From positions 1 to 12,453 of the forward strand of contig CBEVGD010000053.1 of NCBI GenBank assembly GCA_965549355.1: a DNA stretch of 12,453 nt. The letters are read 5' to 3'. Positions 1-6,990 of the stretch are shown here, in pieces. Position numbers and translations under genes: made by a program. The DNA is from M55B120 sp965549355. Lineage in GTDB: Bacteria; Actinomycetota; Humimicrobiia; Humimicrobiales; Humimicrobiaceae. Positions within the stretch are counted from its first letter, which is position 1, and each line of letters begins with the position of its first letter. The notes below the pieces were generated by a model, which did not search any database, had not been told where the DNA came from, and was given only the letters and a program-made list of their open reading frames with translations.

Positions 1-999
1 GGGGAAGAAGATAGCGGCTACAGTGTTTTTAGCGGCGGCGCAGTAAATGCCGGATCAGAGATCGATAGGGAATGGATGCTCAAAAAGAAGTCGCTCGTAG
101 CCGTGCTGCGGCTCAAAGAAGGTCTCAGGGTGAACCATGGCGGTTTTCTAAAAAACCTCATTGGCCTGAGCAGATTGTACCCTCCGGAAAATTGGTGGAA
201 TATTAAAGAGGAAACGACCAGCAGCAATATACCGTTTGACTTGTTTATGCGCCCTTTTACGTACAGCGGCCTTGATACCTACAGGGATTGCCCATTTAAA
301 TACAAGGCGAGATATTATTTTAGTATAACCGGTGAAGAAAGCATGAGTCTAAGAATTGGCAGAGCCTATCATGATATACTTTTAAAATTCTTTAAAGACA
401 GAGGCGGTTATGGCTGGGATAAGCTGCTCCGTATAATAGGCCGGGAATTTGGAAAGCAATACTTCGAGTTTCCCTCCCTCAGAAGCGAAGTTACCTCAAA
501 GGTAATTTCGGATTTTAGAAGATATCATGATAACTATCTTCCGCCTGAACCGGAAAGCTCAATAATGGAAAAAAAGTTCAGTTTTAAAATAAAAAAGCTT
601 CAGATAGAAGGAAGGGTGGATCAGATAAACCGTCTTCCGGAAGGAAGGCTGGAACTTGTAGATTTTAAATCAGGATCGGGAGGATACAGCAGGCAGGACC
701 TTAAAGATGAGATACAGCTAAAAATATACAGGCTTGCAATGGATAAGGATAAGGGACTTCATAGCCTGCAGGCAGATGGCGGGATATTGATGAAATATAT
801 GTGTCCCGGCAATGAGAAAAAATCTGAGTTTTACATGCCTGATGATTATTATGACAGGCAGGAGATAGAATCCCTTATAGAAGAGCTGGCTGAAAGGATA
901 ATCCATGAGGATTTTAGTGATTATCCAAAAAGTTTTGTATCCTGTAAGTACTGCGAATACAAACTTATCTGTCCGGGGTTTTATGGAAAAGAAGATTAA
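1..999 (+). CDS. PD-(D/E)XK nuclease C-terminus of an AddB/AdnA-like repair subunit (5' partial)
   Basis: The reading frame is open from the first base, so the gene starts before the window; the ATG at 76 is internal. The 332 visible residues form a RecB/AddB-type nuclease domain. Counting from base 1, there is a leading cysteine in YRDCPFKY (C97), the domain histidine in GRAYHDIL (H124), the catalytic pair GRVDQI (D207) and LVDFKSG (D221, K223), the QLKIY motif (Q239, Y243), and a terminal C-x2-C-x5-C (C315, C318, C324). In AddB and Cas4 relatives this four-cysteine pattern holds a 4Fe-4S cluster that staples the nuclease domain. The family processes double-strand DNA ends together with a helicase partner, and the next gene is such a helicase-nuclease, overlapping this frame by 17 nt. 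Whether a helicase-like N-terminal part exists lies outside the window, so AddB, AdnA or a stand-alone nuclease all remain possible. Confidence 0.85.
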   Translation, partial: GEEDSGYSVFSGGAVNAGSEIDREWMLKKKSLVAVLRLKEGLRVNHGGFLKNLIGLSRLYPPENWWNIKEETTSSNIPFDLFMRPFTYSGLDTYRDCPFKYKARYYFSITGEESMSLRIGRAYHDILLKFFKDRGGYGWDKLLRIIGREFGKQYFEFPSLRSEVTSKVISDFRRYHDNYLPPEPESSIMEKKFSFKIKKLQIEGRVDQINRLPEGRLELVDFKSGSGGYSRQDLKDEIQLKIYRLAMDKDKGLHSLQADGGILMKYMCPGNEKKSEFYMPDDYYDRQEIESLIEELAERIIHEDFSDYPKSFVSCKYCEYKLICPGFYGKED

Positions 1000-3900
1000 A
1001 GGGACCACTCAGCAGATCGAAGTGCTGGAAAGCGATGCTCCGGTTAAAAGGGTCATTGCATGCGCCGGTTCAGGAAAGACCTGGGTGCTGACCGGCAGTA
1101 TCGTCAATATCTTAAAAAGCGGGAATGTCAGCCCCGGCGAGGTCCTTGCATTGACTTTTACAAAAAATGCGGCAGAGAATATGCGCAATAGAGTGATACA
1201 GTCACTCGGAGATATAAATAGACAACTCTATCCTGATATCTATACCTTTAATTCATTTGGGAATGAGATCATATATGAGAACAGTTTTGAACTCGGCCTG
1301 GGCAAGGATTTCAGGATGATAACGAGCAGCCAGTCATGGCAGCTGCTGTATAAGGTATTTAAAAGAGTAAATATCTCGCATCTAAAAATAGGGAATAATC
1401 CTGGAGTATTTCTCCAGAAGCTGCTTGCTTTCATACAGGATGTGAAAAATAATATTATATCATTGGATGACTTCAGGGATTATATTAAAGAGCATGAAAA
1501 GATACTGGGAGGGTTTAAAAGTAAAGCGTTAAGAAATGAAGAAATGGAAATATCCAGGCTGTCCAGGGAACTATTTGTAATATACCTGGAATATGAAAAA
1601 ATAAAATCAATGAGTATTGTAATTGATTATGCTGACCAGATATTTCTGCCATATTCATTACTATCAAAGCGCAAAGTACTCAGGGAGAAATACAGGTCCA
1701 AATATAAATATATCTTTATTGATGAGTTTCAGGATACCAATGTCGCCCAGGCAAGGTTTCTGACCCTACTATATAAGAAGGGCCATAATAAGATAATGAT
1801 AGTAGGGGATGATGACCAGGGCATATATTCATTCAGGGGCGCCTGTGTGGACAATATATTGGACTTTGATAAATGGGATTGTTTCAGGGATGACCCGGTC
1901 AAGAATTTTTATCTTTCGGTAAATTTTAGATCCGGACCGGAAATAATAGATTCGGTGCAGCGCATAATATCAGAAAACAAAAGACGGTTCGAAAAGGTAT
2001 TTACCGCATATGATGATAAAAAGAAGTCAGCGGTATTCTTTAATATCGAACAGACGCTTGAAGATGAGGCGAAGTCAATTGCCGGGCATATAAAGGACAT
2101 AATAAATAATACAGGCATCAGGCCGGGGGATATTGCAATAATATCGCGACGGAAAAGATTTGAAAAAATAATTGGGGCCCTGGACAAAAACGGTATCAAA
2201 TATAATTTGATAGGAAGTAAGAATTTCTATTATGAACCGGAAATACTATTTCTGGTATCCTGGCTAAAGGTCATAGACAATATCTATGATGAACTCTCAA
2301 TGGTATATCTTTTAAAATCAAAAAAATACCGCATCGGGGACAGGGATATATTTTTCTTGAAAAACAGCAGCCCCGGGAGCAAGAAAACAGGACTGATAGA
2401 CGGGATAAGAAATTGCCATAATAATGAACTAATAAGCAGGGAAGCAAAGGAGAGACTCGGGTCATTTGCGAAAAGCCTCTCTCTTTATATAAAGAGTTCA
2501 GGGGTACTGGATCTAAAGGAGCTCATAAGCCTTATATTTGAGGACTCCAGCCTTTCTCTTGAATTGAAGTCGGGATTTGGACAGTCATATAGAAAAAAAA
2601 TACAAAATATCGAGAGTCTTGTAAAGATCGCTTCAGACTTTAGGCAGGAATCTTCTGAGAGAGGATATGAAAGCTTCATCCTTTACTTGAAGGATGTTGC
2701 AAGAACTGATTATGATGATTCTGATACGATGGAAATATCAAAGGAAAATTCAGTAAAGGTCATGAGCATACATGCATCCAAAGGGTTAGAATTCGAGGCA
2801 GTAGTAGTGCCGATGCTCTGGAAAAATGATTATATGGGAAGAAGCAATACAAACCAGGGATTTACCATCCCCTCGAGTCTGAGAAAGGATAGTGATATCT
2901 GGGCCAGAAAGAAAGATTTCTCAAGCACCAGAGCCTTCAGAGAGGAATCAAAGGGACTAAAGACTGAAGAGGAAAGGCGGATATTCTATGTGGCCTGCAG
3001 CAGAGCCAGGAAGATACTGCTGCTTTCACACAGCCGCTTTGAAAATAGGAAAGATGCTGATGATGAGAAGAAAAAACCAAAAGAAATAGTGCCATTTTTC
3101 CCGGACCTTGTCAGGGGGAATGACCACATAAAGCCCATTGGAGCTGAAGCTGCTGAGTTTCTTGAAAGTATTGAGGGCCATGGAAGCATCAATAAAAGTG
3201 CTGCTGCGGTCAAATTGCCGGGGGGCAAAAACATAAAAACAGAAGCCGGATATACAGCACAAAAAAACTATGACTGGAAGAGCATTGAGAAAAAGCTTGG
3301 AGCCATGACAAAGATGATAGAAAGGGACCCGGGCGGCGGGATCAAGAAATATTTATCAGAGTATCCGGATGCCGGAATGAGCAGCAGCGCTATAAAAGAA
3401 ATCAGGAGATATATTAAAAGATCAAAAGGATCAGAAAAGATGAAGATCTGCAACGGGGCAAAAGCGGCGGTCCGGAGAACTACGTTTTCACTAACACCGC
3501 TTCTTGATTATCTGGAGTGTCCTGCAATGTATAAATGGAAATATGTTTATTCTGTTGCGGCACAGTCTGATAAAAAGATGATAATAGGCGAGGATATACA
3601 TAAATTCATAGAAAGAATCACAATGCTGTGTTCTGATAGAGATATTGCCGGCATAGATGATATTTTAAGTGAGGCAGTCCCTGACGACATTAAACAATAT
3701 ATTGAGACTTTTTTGGCAAGTAGATTTGCCAGGGTTTTATCACAGGCACCAGAAAAGATGTTTCTTGAGAGATTGTTTTATTTTAAAACAGGGGACCATC
3801 TTATAACCGGGAAGATCGACAGAGTTGATTGTATTAATAAGGGGATAGAGATAATCGATTATAAGATGTCAAAAGGAAAGACAGGGGATATGCCAGTCAG

Positions 3901-4159
3901 ATATAAAAGACAGATCCTGACATATATTTCAGCAGTATCTGATATTATGGGGGTACCTGTAAAGAATATTAAAGGTACTCTGCTATACCTTGGAAGCGGA
4001 AGGACCACAACGATAGAGGGCAGTATAGAAAATACCGGGGAAAATAATGCGGTACTTGAGGAAACGGCAAAGAAAATAATAAGGGGAGAATTTGATCCGC
4101 TTAATAAAAAAGATTGTCCGAAAGAGTGTCAGTACTCACATCTATGTTTTACCGTATAA
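983..4159 (+). CDS. UvrD/Rep-family helicase fused to PD-(D/E)XK nuclease (AddA/AdnB-like)
   Basis: This 1058-residue protein is an SF1A DNA helicase with a C-terminal nuclease, expected to unwind and resect double-strand breaks with the preceding subunit. The motifs in order are Walker A ACAGSGKT (K32), DEFQDT (D247, E248), GDDDQGIYSFRG (Q279, R285), NFRSG (N314), SIHASKGLEF (H597-F604) and RRIFYVACSRAR (R665-R676). The nuclease domain follows from about residue 840, with C846, H873, GKIDRVD (D946) and IIDYK (D959, K961), then C1045, C1049 and C1055, spaced C-x3-C-x5-C. A second iron-sulfur cluster is therefore plausible, although the last spacing differs from the common C-x2-C-x5-C. The frame is open back to 905, but I choose ATG 983: it gives a normal start just before the UvrD core and a short overlap typical of translational coupling, whereas an upstream start would add 26 residues read out of the nuclease gene. 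Both subunits having intact nuclease motifs is more like AdnAB or AddAB than RecBCD. Confidence 0.9.
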   Translation: MEKKIKGTTQQIEVLESDAPVKRVIACAGSGKTWVLTGSIVNILKSGNVSPGEVLALTFTKNAAENMRNRVIQSLGDINRQLYPDIYTFNSFGNEIIYENSFELGLGKDFRMITSSQSWQLLYKVFKRVNISHLKIGNNPGVFLQKLLAFIQDVKNNIISLDDFRDYIKEHEKILGGFKSKALRNEEMEISRLSRELFVIYLEYEKIKSMSIVIDYADQIFLPYSLLSKRKVLREKYRSKYKYIFIDEFQDTNVAQARFLTLLYKKGHNKIMIVGDDDQGIYSFRGACVDNILDFDKWDCFRDDPVKNFYLSVNFRSGPEIIDSVQRIISENKRRFEKVFTAYDDKKKSAVFFNIEQTLEDEAKSIAGHIKDIINNTGIRPGDIAIISRRKRFEKIIGALDKNGIKYNLIGSKNFYYEPEILFLVSWLKVIDNIYDELSMVYLLKSKKYRIGDRDIFFLKNSSPGSKKTGLIDGIRNCHNNELISREAKERLGSFAKSLSLYIKSSGVLDLKELISLIFEDSSLSLELKSGFGQSYRKKIQNIESLVKIASDFRQESSERGYESFILYLKDVARTDYDDSDTMEISKENSVKVMSIHASKGLEFEAVVVPMLWKNDYMGRSNTNQGFTIPSSLRKDSDIWARKKDFSSTRAFREESKGLKTEEERRIFYVACSRARKILLLSHSRFENRKDADDEKKKPKEIVPFFPDLVRGNDHIKPIGAEAAEFLESIEGHGSINKSAAAVKLPGGKNIKTEAGYTAQKNYDWKSIEKKLGAMTKMIERDPGGGIKKYLSEYPDAGMSSSAIKEIRRYIKRSKGSEKMKICNGAKAAVRRTTFSLTPLLDYLECPAMYKWKYVYSVAAQSDKKMIIGEDIHKFIERITMLCSDRDIAGIDDILSEAVPDDIKQYIETFLASRFARVLSQAPEKMFLERLFYFKTGDHLITGKIDRVDCINKGIEIIDYKMSKGKTGDMPVRYKRQILTYISAVSDIMGVPVKNIKGTLLYLGSGRTTTIEGSIENTGENNAVLEETAKKIIRGEFDPLNKKDCPKECQYSHLCFTV

Positions 4160-4949
4160 GCTCAAGCATGTTCTTTTTGGTAAAAATATTCATATCAGAC
4201 GGATTTTCCAGGAAATTCTCTACATCATCTTCTATTTTTTGCCAGTCTGCTTCCTTAGTGACCCTGGAAATAAGGTCCCGCCATGTATTATCTGATGGCA
4301 CTTCACCACTCCAGCCAGTTTGTTTGAGTGCATTTTGAAGCAGGGGAATATTAGGTGTAATATTTTTCCATCTTGAGAGATACCATCCTAGATCAAAATA
4401 ATCACGGCCTTTGGTATATTTTCTACTGAGAAGCGCATGCAGTTTGCCAGCAAAAAGAGAAGGAATATCGTAAGACAAGAAAGAAATGGGGAAATATTTA
4501 TTGACAATATTGGTTTTTAAATCCGCACCTTCCGGCGGGTTTGTATCAATTTCAATTTTTATTGAAAACTTTTGATCCCTGTGGGGTGAGATCTGTGTTT
4601 CATACATCAATTTGTCAAATTTAATCATTGCATATTGCACAGTTTTTTCATCATTATAAGTTATGGAAATATCATATCCTGCCAGTTCCAATTCTTGTTT
4701 TATCTTTTCTACTAATTTTGCGAACACGAACTGCCGATTCCCTGTAAGAGAAAAATCCAGGTCTTCTGAAAAACGCGGAAGGTCGTATAGAAACCGCAGG
4801 GCGGTCCCGCCCAGAAATGCAGTCGAACGAAATACTTTACTGTCATGCATTATTCTTAGAATAGATGCCTGCAGATATTCCCGCATAATATTTAATTTTG
4901 CATTAAAGCCAGTTTTTTCAGAAACTAATTCAAGGACATAATCTTTCAT
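4149..4949 (-). CDS. abiEii: AbiEii/AbiGii-family nucleotidyltransferase toxin
   Basis: The 266-residue protein matches the AbiEii toxin of type IV toxin-antitoxin systems, which belong to the DNA polymerase beta-like nucleotidyltransferase fold and act in abortive infection. The fold signature is visible: FLGGTALR (residues 45-52) followed by RFSEDLDF (59-66), giving the acidic pair D63/D65, then KIEIDTNPP (131-139), LFAGKLHAL (K169) and KGRDYFDL (180-187). The length is usual and all motifs look intact, so the toxin is probably functional. It starts with an ATGA overlap on the antitoxin stop, and it also has its own Shine-Dalgarno AGGAG at 4964-4960, 10 nt before the ATG. Its stop codon lies inside the convergent helicase gene, an 11-nt tail-to-tail overlap, so no terminator separates the two transcripts. 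In the family the antitoxin does not bind the toxin directly but counters its effect. Confidence 0.92.
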   Translation of the reverse strand: MKDYVLELVSEKTGFNAKLNIMREYLQASILRIMHDSKVFRSTAFLGGTALRFLYDLPRFSEDLDFSLTGNRQFVFAKLVEKIKQELELAGYDISITYNDEKTVQYAMIKFDKLMYETQISPHRDQKFSIKIEIDTNPPEGADLKTNIVNKYFPISFLSYDIPSLFAGKLHALLSRKYTKGRDYFDLGWYLSRWKNITPNIPLLQNALKQTGWSGEVPSDNTWRDLISRVTKEADWQKIEDDVENFLENPSDMNIFTKKNMLELIR

Positions 4950-5584
4950 AATATCTTTTCTCCTATCCCGCTCAAAGCATGATATTCTTCAATTACCCGG
5001 GCTACATATAACATTTTTGGTTTCTTAAACCGCCGGGCATATTCAAATAATTTTTCAGTACTGATTTTTTTTACATTCTGAAGTCTTAACTCATTAAGGT
5101 AATCTAAGGAAATGTCCGGTTTCTTTATATAAAAATAATCGAGTATAGCTTTTTCACAGGAAGCAATAAAAGCAGTCTGCTTATTGACAGTAACTGACTC
5201 ATATCCCCAAAAAAGGGATTTATTAATATGGCTATAATCAAAGATTCCTGCTTCGGATACGAATCTTGCTCTCCTCTTTGCAGTAATCGATGTATATACC
5301 GTTACTGCTTCAGGAATCATATTATGATACTCAAGGGCTTTTTCCATACTGATATAGGAAGGTTTTTTTAAGATAGCGGCAATATAAGGATCATAGGGCT
5401 CGATCCTTCGGTACGGCTCTGCAAGCAGATACATCCCTCTTTTAAGCTGGATAATTTTTCCCGCTCTGTTCCAGCGGCTGATCTGCACTTCGATCCCGGC
5501 AGGGTCGGACATGCCTGCAAATAAGTTTTCAGTATTAATTACAGGTAATTTTCCTACAATCTTTAGAAAGTTAGCCCAATTCAT
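4946..5584 (-). CDS. abiEi: AbiEi-family antitoxin / transcriptional autorepressor
   Basis: The protein has 212 residues. Its N-terminal ~60 residues form the winged-helix typical of AbiEi antitoxins, with the region around ISRWNRAGKIIQLKRGMYLL as recognition and wing. The remainder is the antitoxin domain, including SYISMEKALEYHNMIPE, VYTSITAKRRARF and a C-terminal ASCEKAILDYFY segment. In characterised systems this protein both neutralises AbiEii and represses its own promoter by binding inverted repeats. A perfect 11-bp inverted repeat sits 3 nt before the ATG, exactly where an autoregulatory operator is expected. There is no recognisable Shine-Dalgarno before the ATG because the operator occupies that position. 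The message may have a very short leader, or the true start may be slightly downstream, although the next in-frame ATG would delete part of the winged helix. The ATGA overlap with the toxin gene implies translational coupling. Confidence 0.92.
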   Translation of the reverse strand: MNWANFLKIVGKLPVINTENLFAGMSDPAGIEVQISRWNRAGKIIQLKRGMYLLAEPYRRIEPYDPYIAAILKKPSYISMEKALEYHNMIPEAVTVYTSITAKRRARFVSEAGIFDYSHINKSLFWGYESVTVNKQTAFIASCEKAILDYFYIKKPDISLDYLNELRLQNVKKISTEKLFEYARRFKKPKMLYVARVIEEYHALSGIGEKIL

Positions 5585-5587
5585 GTT

Positions 5588-5615
5588 ATTAACTTAACAT
5601 AATTGTTAAGTTAAT
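5588..5615. promoter_or_regulatory. Perfect 11-bp inverted repeat, candidate AbiEi operator
   Basis: The arms ATTAACTTAAC (5588-5598) and GTTAAGTTAAT (5605-5615) are exact reverse complements around a 6-bp spacer. The repeat ends 3 nt before the AbiEi start codon and overlaps the place where a -10 element or ribosome binding site would lie (TATGTT is readable on the minus strand inside it). AbiEi antitoxins are known to autorepress through inverted repeats, so this is the natural candidate operator. Assigning it to AbiEi is inference from position. Confidence 0.65.
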
Positions 5616-5655
5616 GCAAATAAAATTACAGACTTAAAGATCCTGCAGTAAAATC

Positions 5656-5681
5656 TAATTATGGCGAATCTGCCATAATTA
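5656..5681. repeat. Second perfect inverted repeat, 10-bp arms with 6-bp spacer
   Basis: TAATTATGGC (5656-5665) and GCCATAATTA (5672-5681) are exact reverse complements around GAATCT. The geometry, a 6-bp spacer, equals that of the repeat beside the AbiEi start, but the half-site sequence is different. It lies between the end of the broken DUF4143 gene and the AbiE operon. No clear T-run follows on either strand, so it is a poor intrinsic terminator. A protein binding site or an mRNA 3' hairpin is more likely. The rest of 5682-5747 shows only a short ACCC-TGA-GGGT hairpin (minus strand, near 5735-5725) with a weak T-rich tail. Confidence 0.55.
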
Positions 5682-5747
5682 AAACTCAAGCATGACTAAA
5701 AGGTTTTAAAAATTTGAAATAAACACCCTCAGGGTCAGTAGATAAAT

Positions 5748-6745
5748 TTATTCAATAAACTGATTAACCAATTCAGGCAGACGGTCAACAAGATAAAATG
5801 GTATTGACAGCACTTTGTAATTCTGTCCTGAAAATCTATATTTCTCAACTTTTAAGCTGTCCCAGGATGTCCTTATAAGAATAATATCCTTATTAGAATC
5901 CTCCATACTAAAAAGCGATCTCATTTTTGGGATATTGCCCGATTTAACTTCAATACCGGCCAGTCTGGAACCATGTTGAATGCAAAAATCAACCTCGGCG
6001 CTTCCTTCGGTCCGATTTTTTGCCCAGTAATAAAGATCTGTTTTTTTATTGGCTCCGCCAGCGATCAAGCTTTGCCCTACAGCCTGTTCCATTATTTTGC
6101 CTTTATAGTTTCCCATAATTAGCTCTTTATAAGCATTATTAATAAAATTTACCAATCCGATATCCAGCCAGATCATTTTTTTGGGCGCTTTGGTTTGGGC
6201 ATAAGGGGCAATCTGGCTGAACTGACTGCCATGACCTGTCTTAAAAGCATCACCTTTTCAACAGTACGGACAGCCTGAGATATTTCACGGCTGCGGTAAG
6301 AAGATCTGCCGAAGTTTTCATATTTAAAAAGTGAACCTGCTACTCTGGCGCCATATTCAACAATTTGTTCCAAATATTTATTTTCACTGTTTGATCTAGA
6401 ATATTTTCTAATATCATCAATATATGCAGTATGGAGTCTGTTTAGAATAGTTCTTACTTCATCATGGCTGCCAGTATTTATATAGCTGTTTACAGCTTCA
6501 GGCATCCCGCCGATGATTACATAATCTCTATATAGATCGATTGCCAGTTCCTCAAAATCAAAAGAATCTCCTAATTTAATATCTGCAAGAGATGCAAGCA
6601 GTGCGGTCTTTTTTTTGGCCTCGAGGTATTCAAAAAAGGTCATCGGATATATATACATATAATCAATCCTGCCAACAGGCATCGACCAGCTCATATGGAT
6701 CTTTCTGCGATCAGTGAAGGGACAAGAGCTATTCTGGGTGAGCAA
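5748..6745 (-). pseudogene. Broken AAA/DUF4143-family ATPase (5'-truncated, frame-shifted)
   Basis: Two overlapping minus-strand frames, 6745-6173 and 6176-5748, together read as one protein of the AAA_14/DUF4143 family. The first contains SWSMPVGRIDYMYIYPMTFFEYL, the helical lid region and a winged-helix REISQAVRTVEKVMLLRQV. The second begins WLDIGLVNF and carries a PD-(D/E)XK-like DUF4143 C-terminus, EVDFCIQHG... then GIEVKSG. The junction PKRPKK/MIWLDIGLV is seamless if a -1 shift is made at an A7 run (6182-6176), so a single gene has changed frame there. The N-terminal ATPase half, with Walker A and B, is absent: no minus-strand frame between 6746 and 6990 contains it, and the frame meets a stop a few codons upstream. 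The first reading frame has only a TTG at 6745 or an ATG at 6694 as possible starts. Members are usually over 400 residues; about 315 remain. I read it as a decayed gene, although the C-terminal piece could still be translated. Confidence 0.75.
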
Positions 6746-6862
6746 CCCATAACAAATATAGAAGAGGTGATCCCTGGCTCAAATGATCAGGGAGATAAGA
6801 TCGTTGGAAACTTTAAGGGCAGGAGAAAGATAGAGCCCGGCGCACCGCTTATCTGTGGGTAA
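6695..6862 (+). other. Orphan 55-codon reading frame, possible gene remnant
   Basis: An open frame from ATG 6695 to TAA 6860-6862 opposes the truncated start of the DUF4143 gene. It encodes a hydrophilic peptide ending GRRKIEPGAPLICG, with a protein-like composition, but there is no Shine-Dalgarno and I recognise no family. It may be the tail of a gene joined here when the DUF4143 gene lost its 5' half, or simply chance antisense coding. Outside this frame, 6746-6900 shows nothing else that I can support. Confidence 0.2.
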
Positions 6863-6906
6863 TTGACGGTCTGCCATTTTAAGCTTTTTGTCTGTTAAAT
6901 ATTTTC

Positions 6907-6934
6907 TTGACACAAGATATTTAGATGATATAAT
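6907..6934 (+). promoter_or_regulatory. Consensus sigma-70-type promoter of the LacI-family gene
   Basis: TTGACA (6907-6912) and TATAAT (6929-6934) both match the housekeeping sigma consensus perfectly, with a 16-bp spacer. Transcription would start near 6941, about 50 nt before the repressor start codon. The AAGCGCTT palindrome begins at the predicted start site, so bound repressor would block this promoter. Confidence 0.85.
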
Positions 6935-6941
6935 TATAAAA

Positions 6942-6965
6942 AATATTTAAAGCGCTTCAAATATT
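6942..6965. promoter_or_regulatory. LacI-family operator O1, 24-bp near-perfect palindrome
   Basis: The left half AATATTTAAAGC (6942-6953) and right half GCTTCAAATATT (6954-6965) are mirror complements except for one pair (6949/6958). The central AAGCGCTT is the CG-centred core typical of LacI/GalR-family operators. Its position immediately downstream of the -10 box of the repressor gene indicates autorepression. The shared core with the site at 8095-8106 supports binding by the same protein. Confidence 0.8.
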
Positions 6966-6990
6966 AGAATAATAATATATAAAGAATTTA

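Noticed and set aside
76..78. ATG at 76 as the start of the first nuclease gene
   Set aside because: The same frame is open to base 1 with coding-like sequence and no Shine-Dalgarno before 76, so the gene enters from outside the window.
905..982. Upstream in-frame extension of the helicase gene to ATG 905
   Set aside because: It would read 26 residues out of the nuclease C-terminus with no homology to UvrD N-termini. ATG 983 gives the expected start shortly before Walker A.
6771..6793. TCCCTG/CAGGGA hairpin as a terminator
   Set aside because: A 6-bp stem with an 11-nt loop, no T-run on either strand and no clear gene end to serve.
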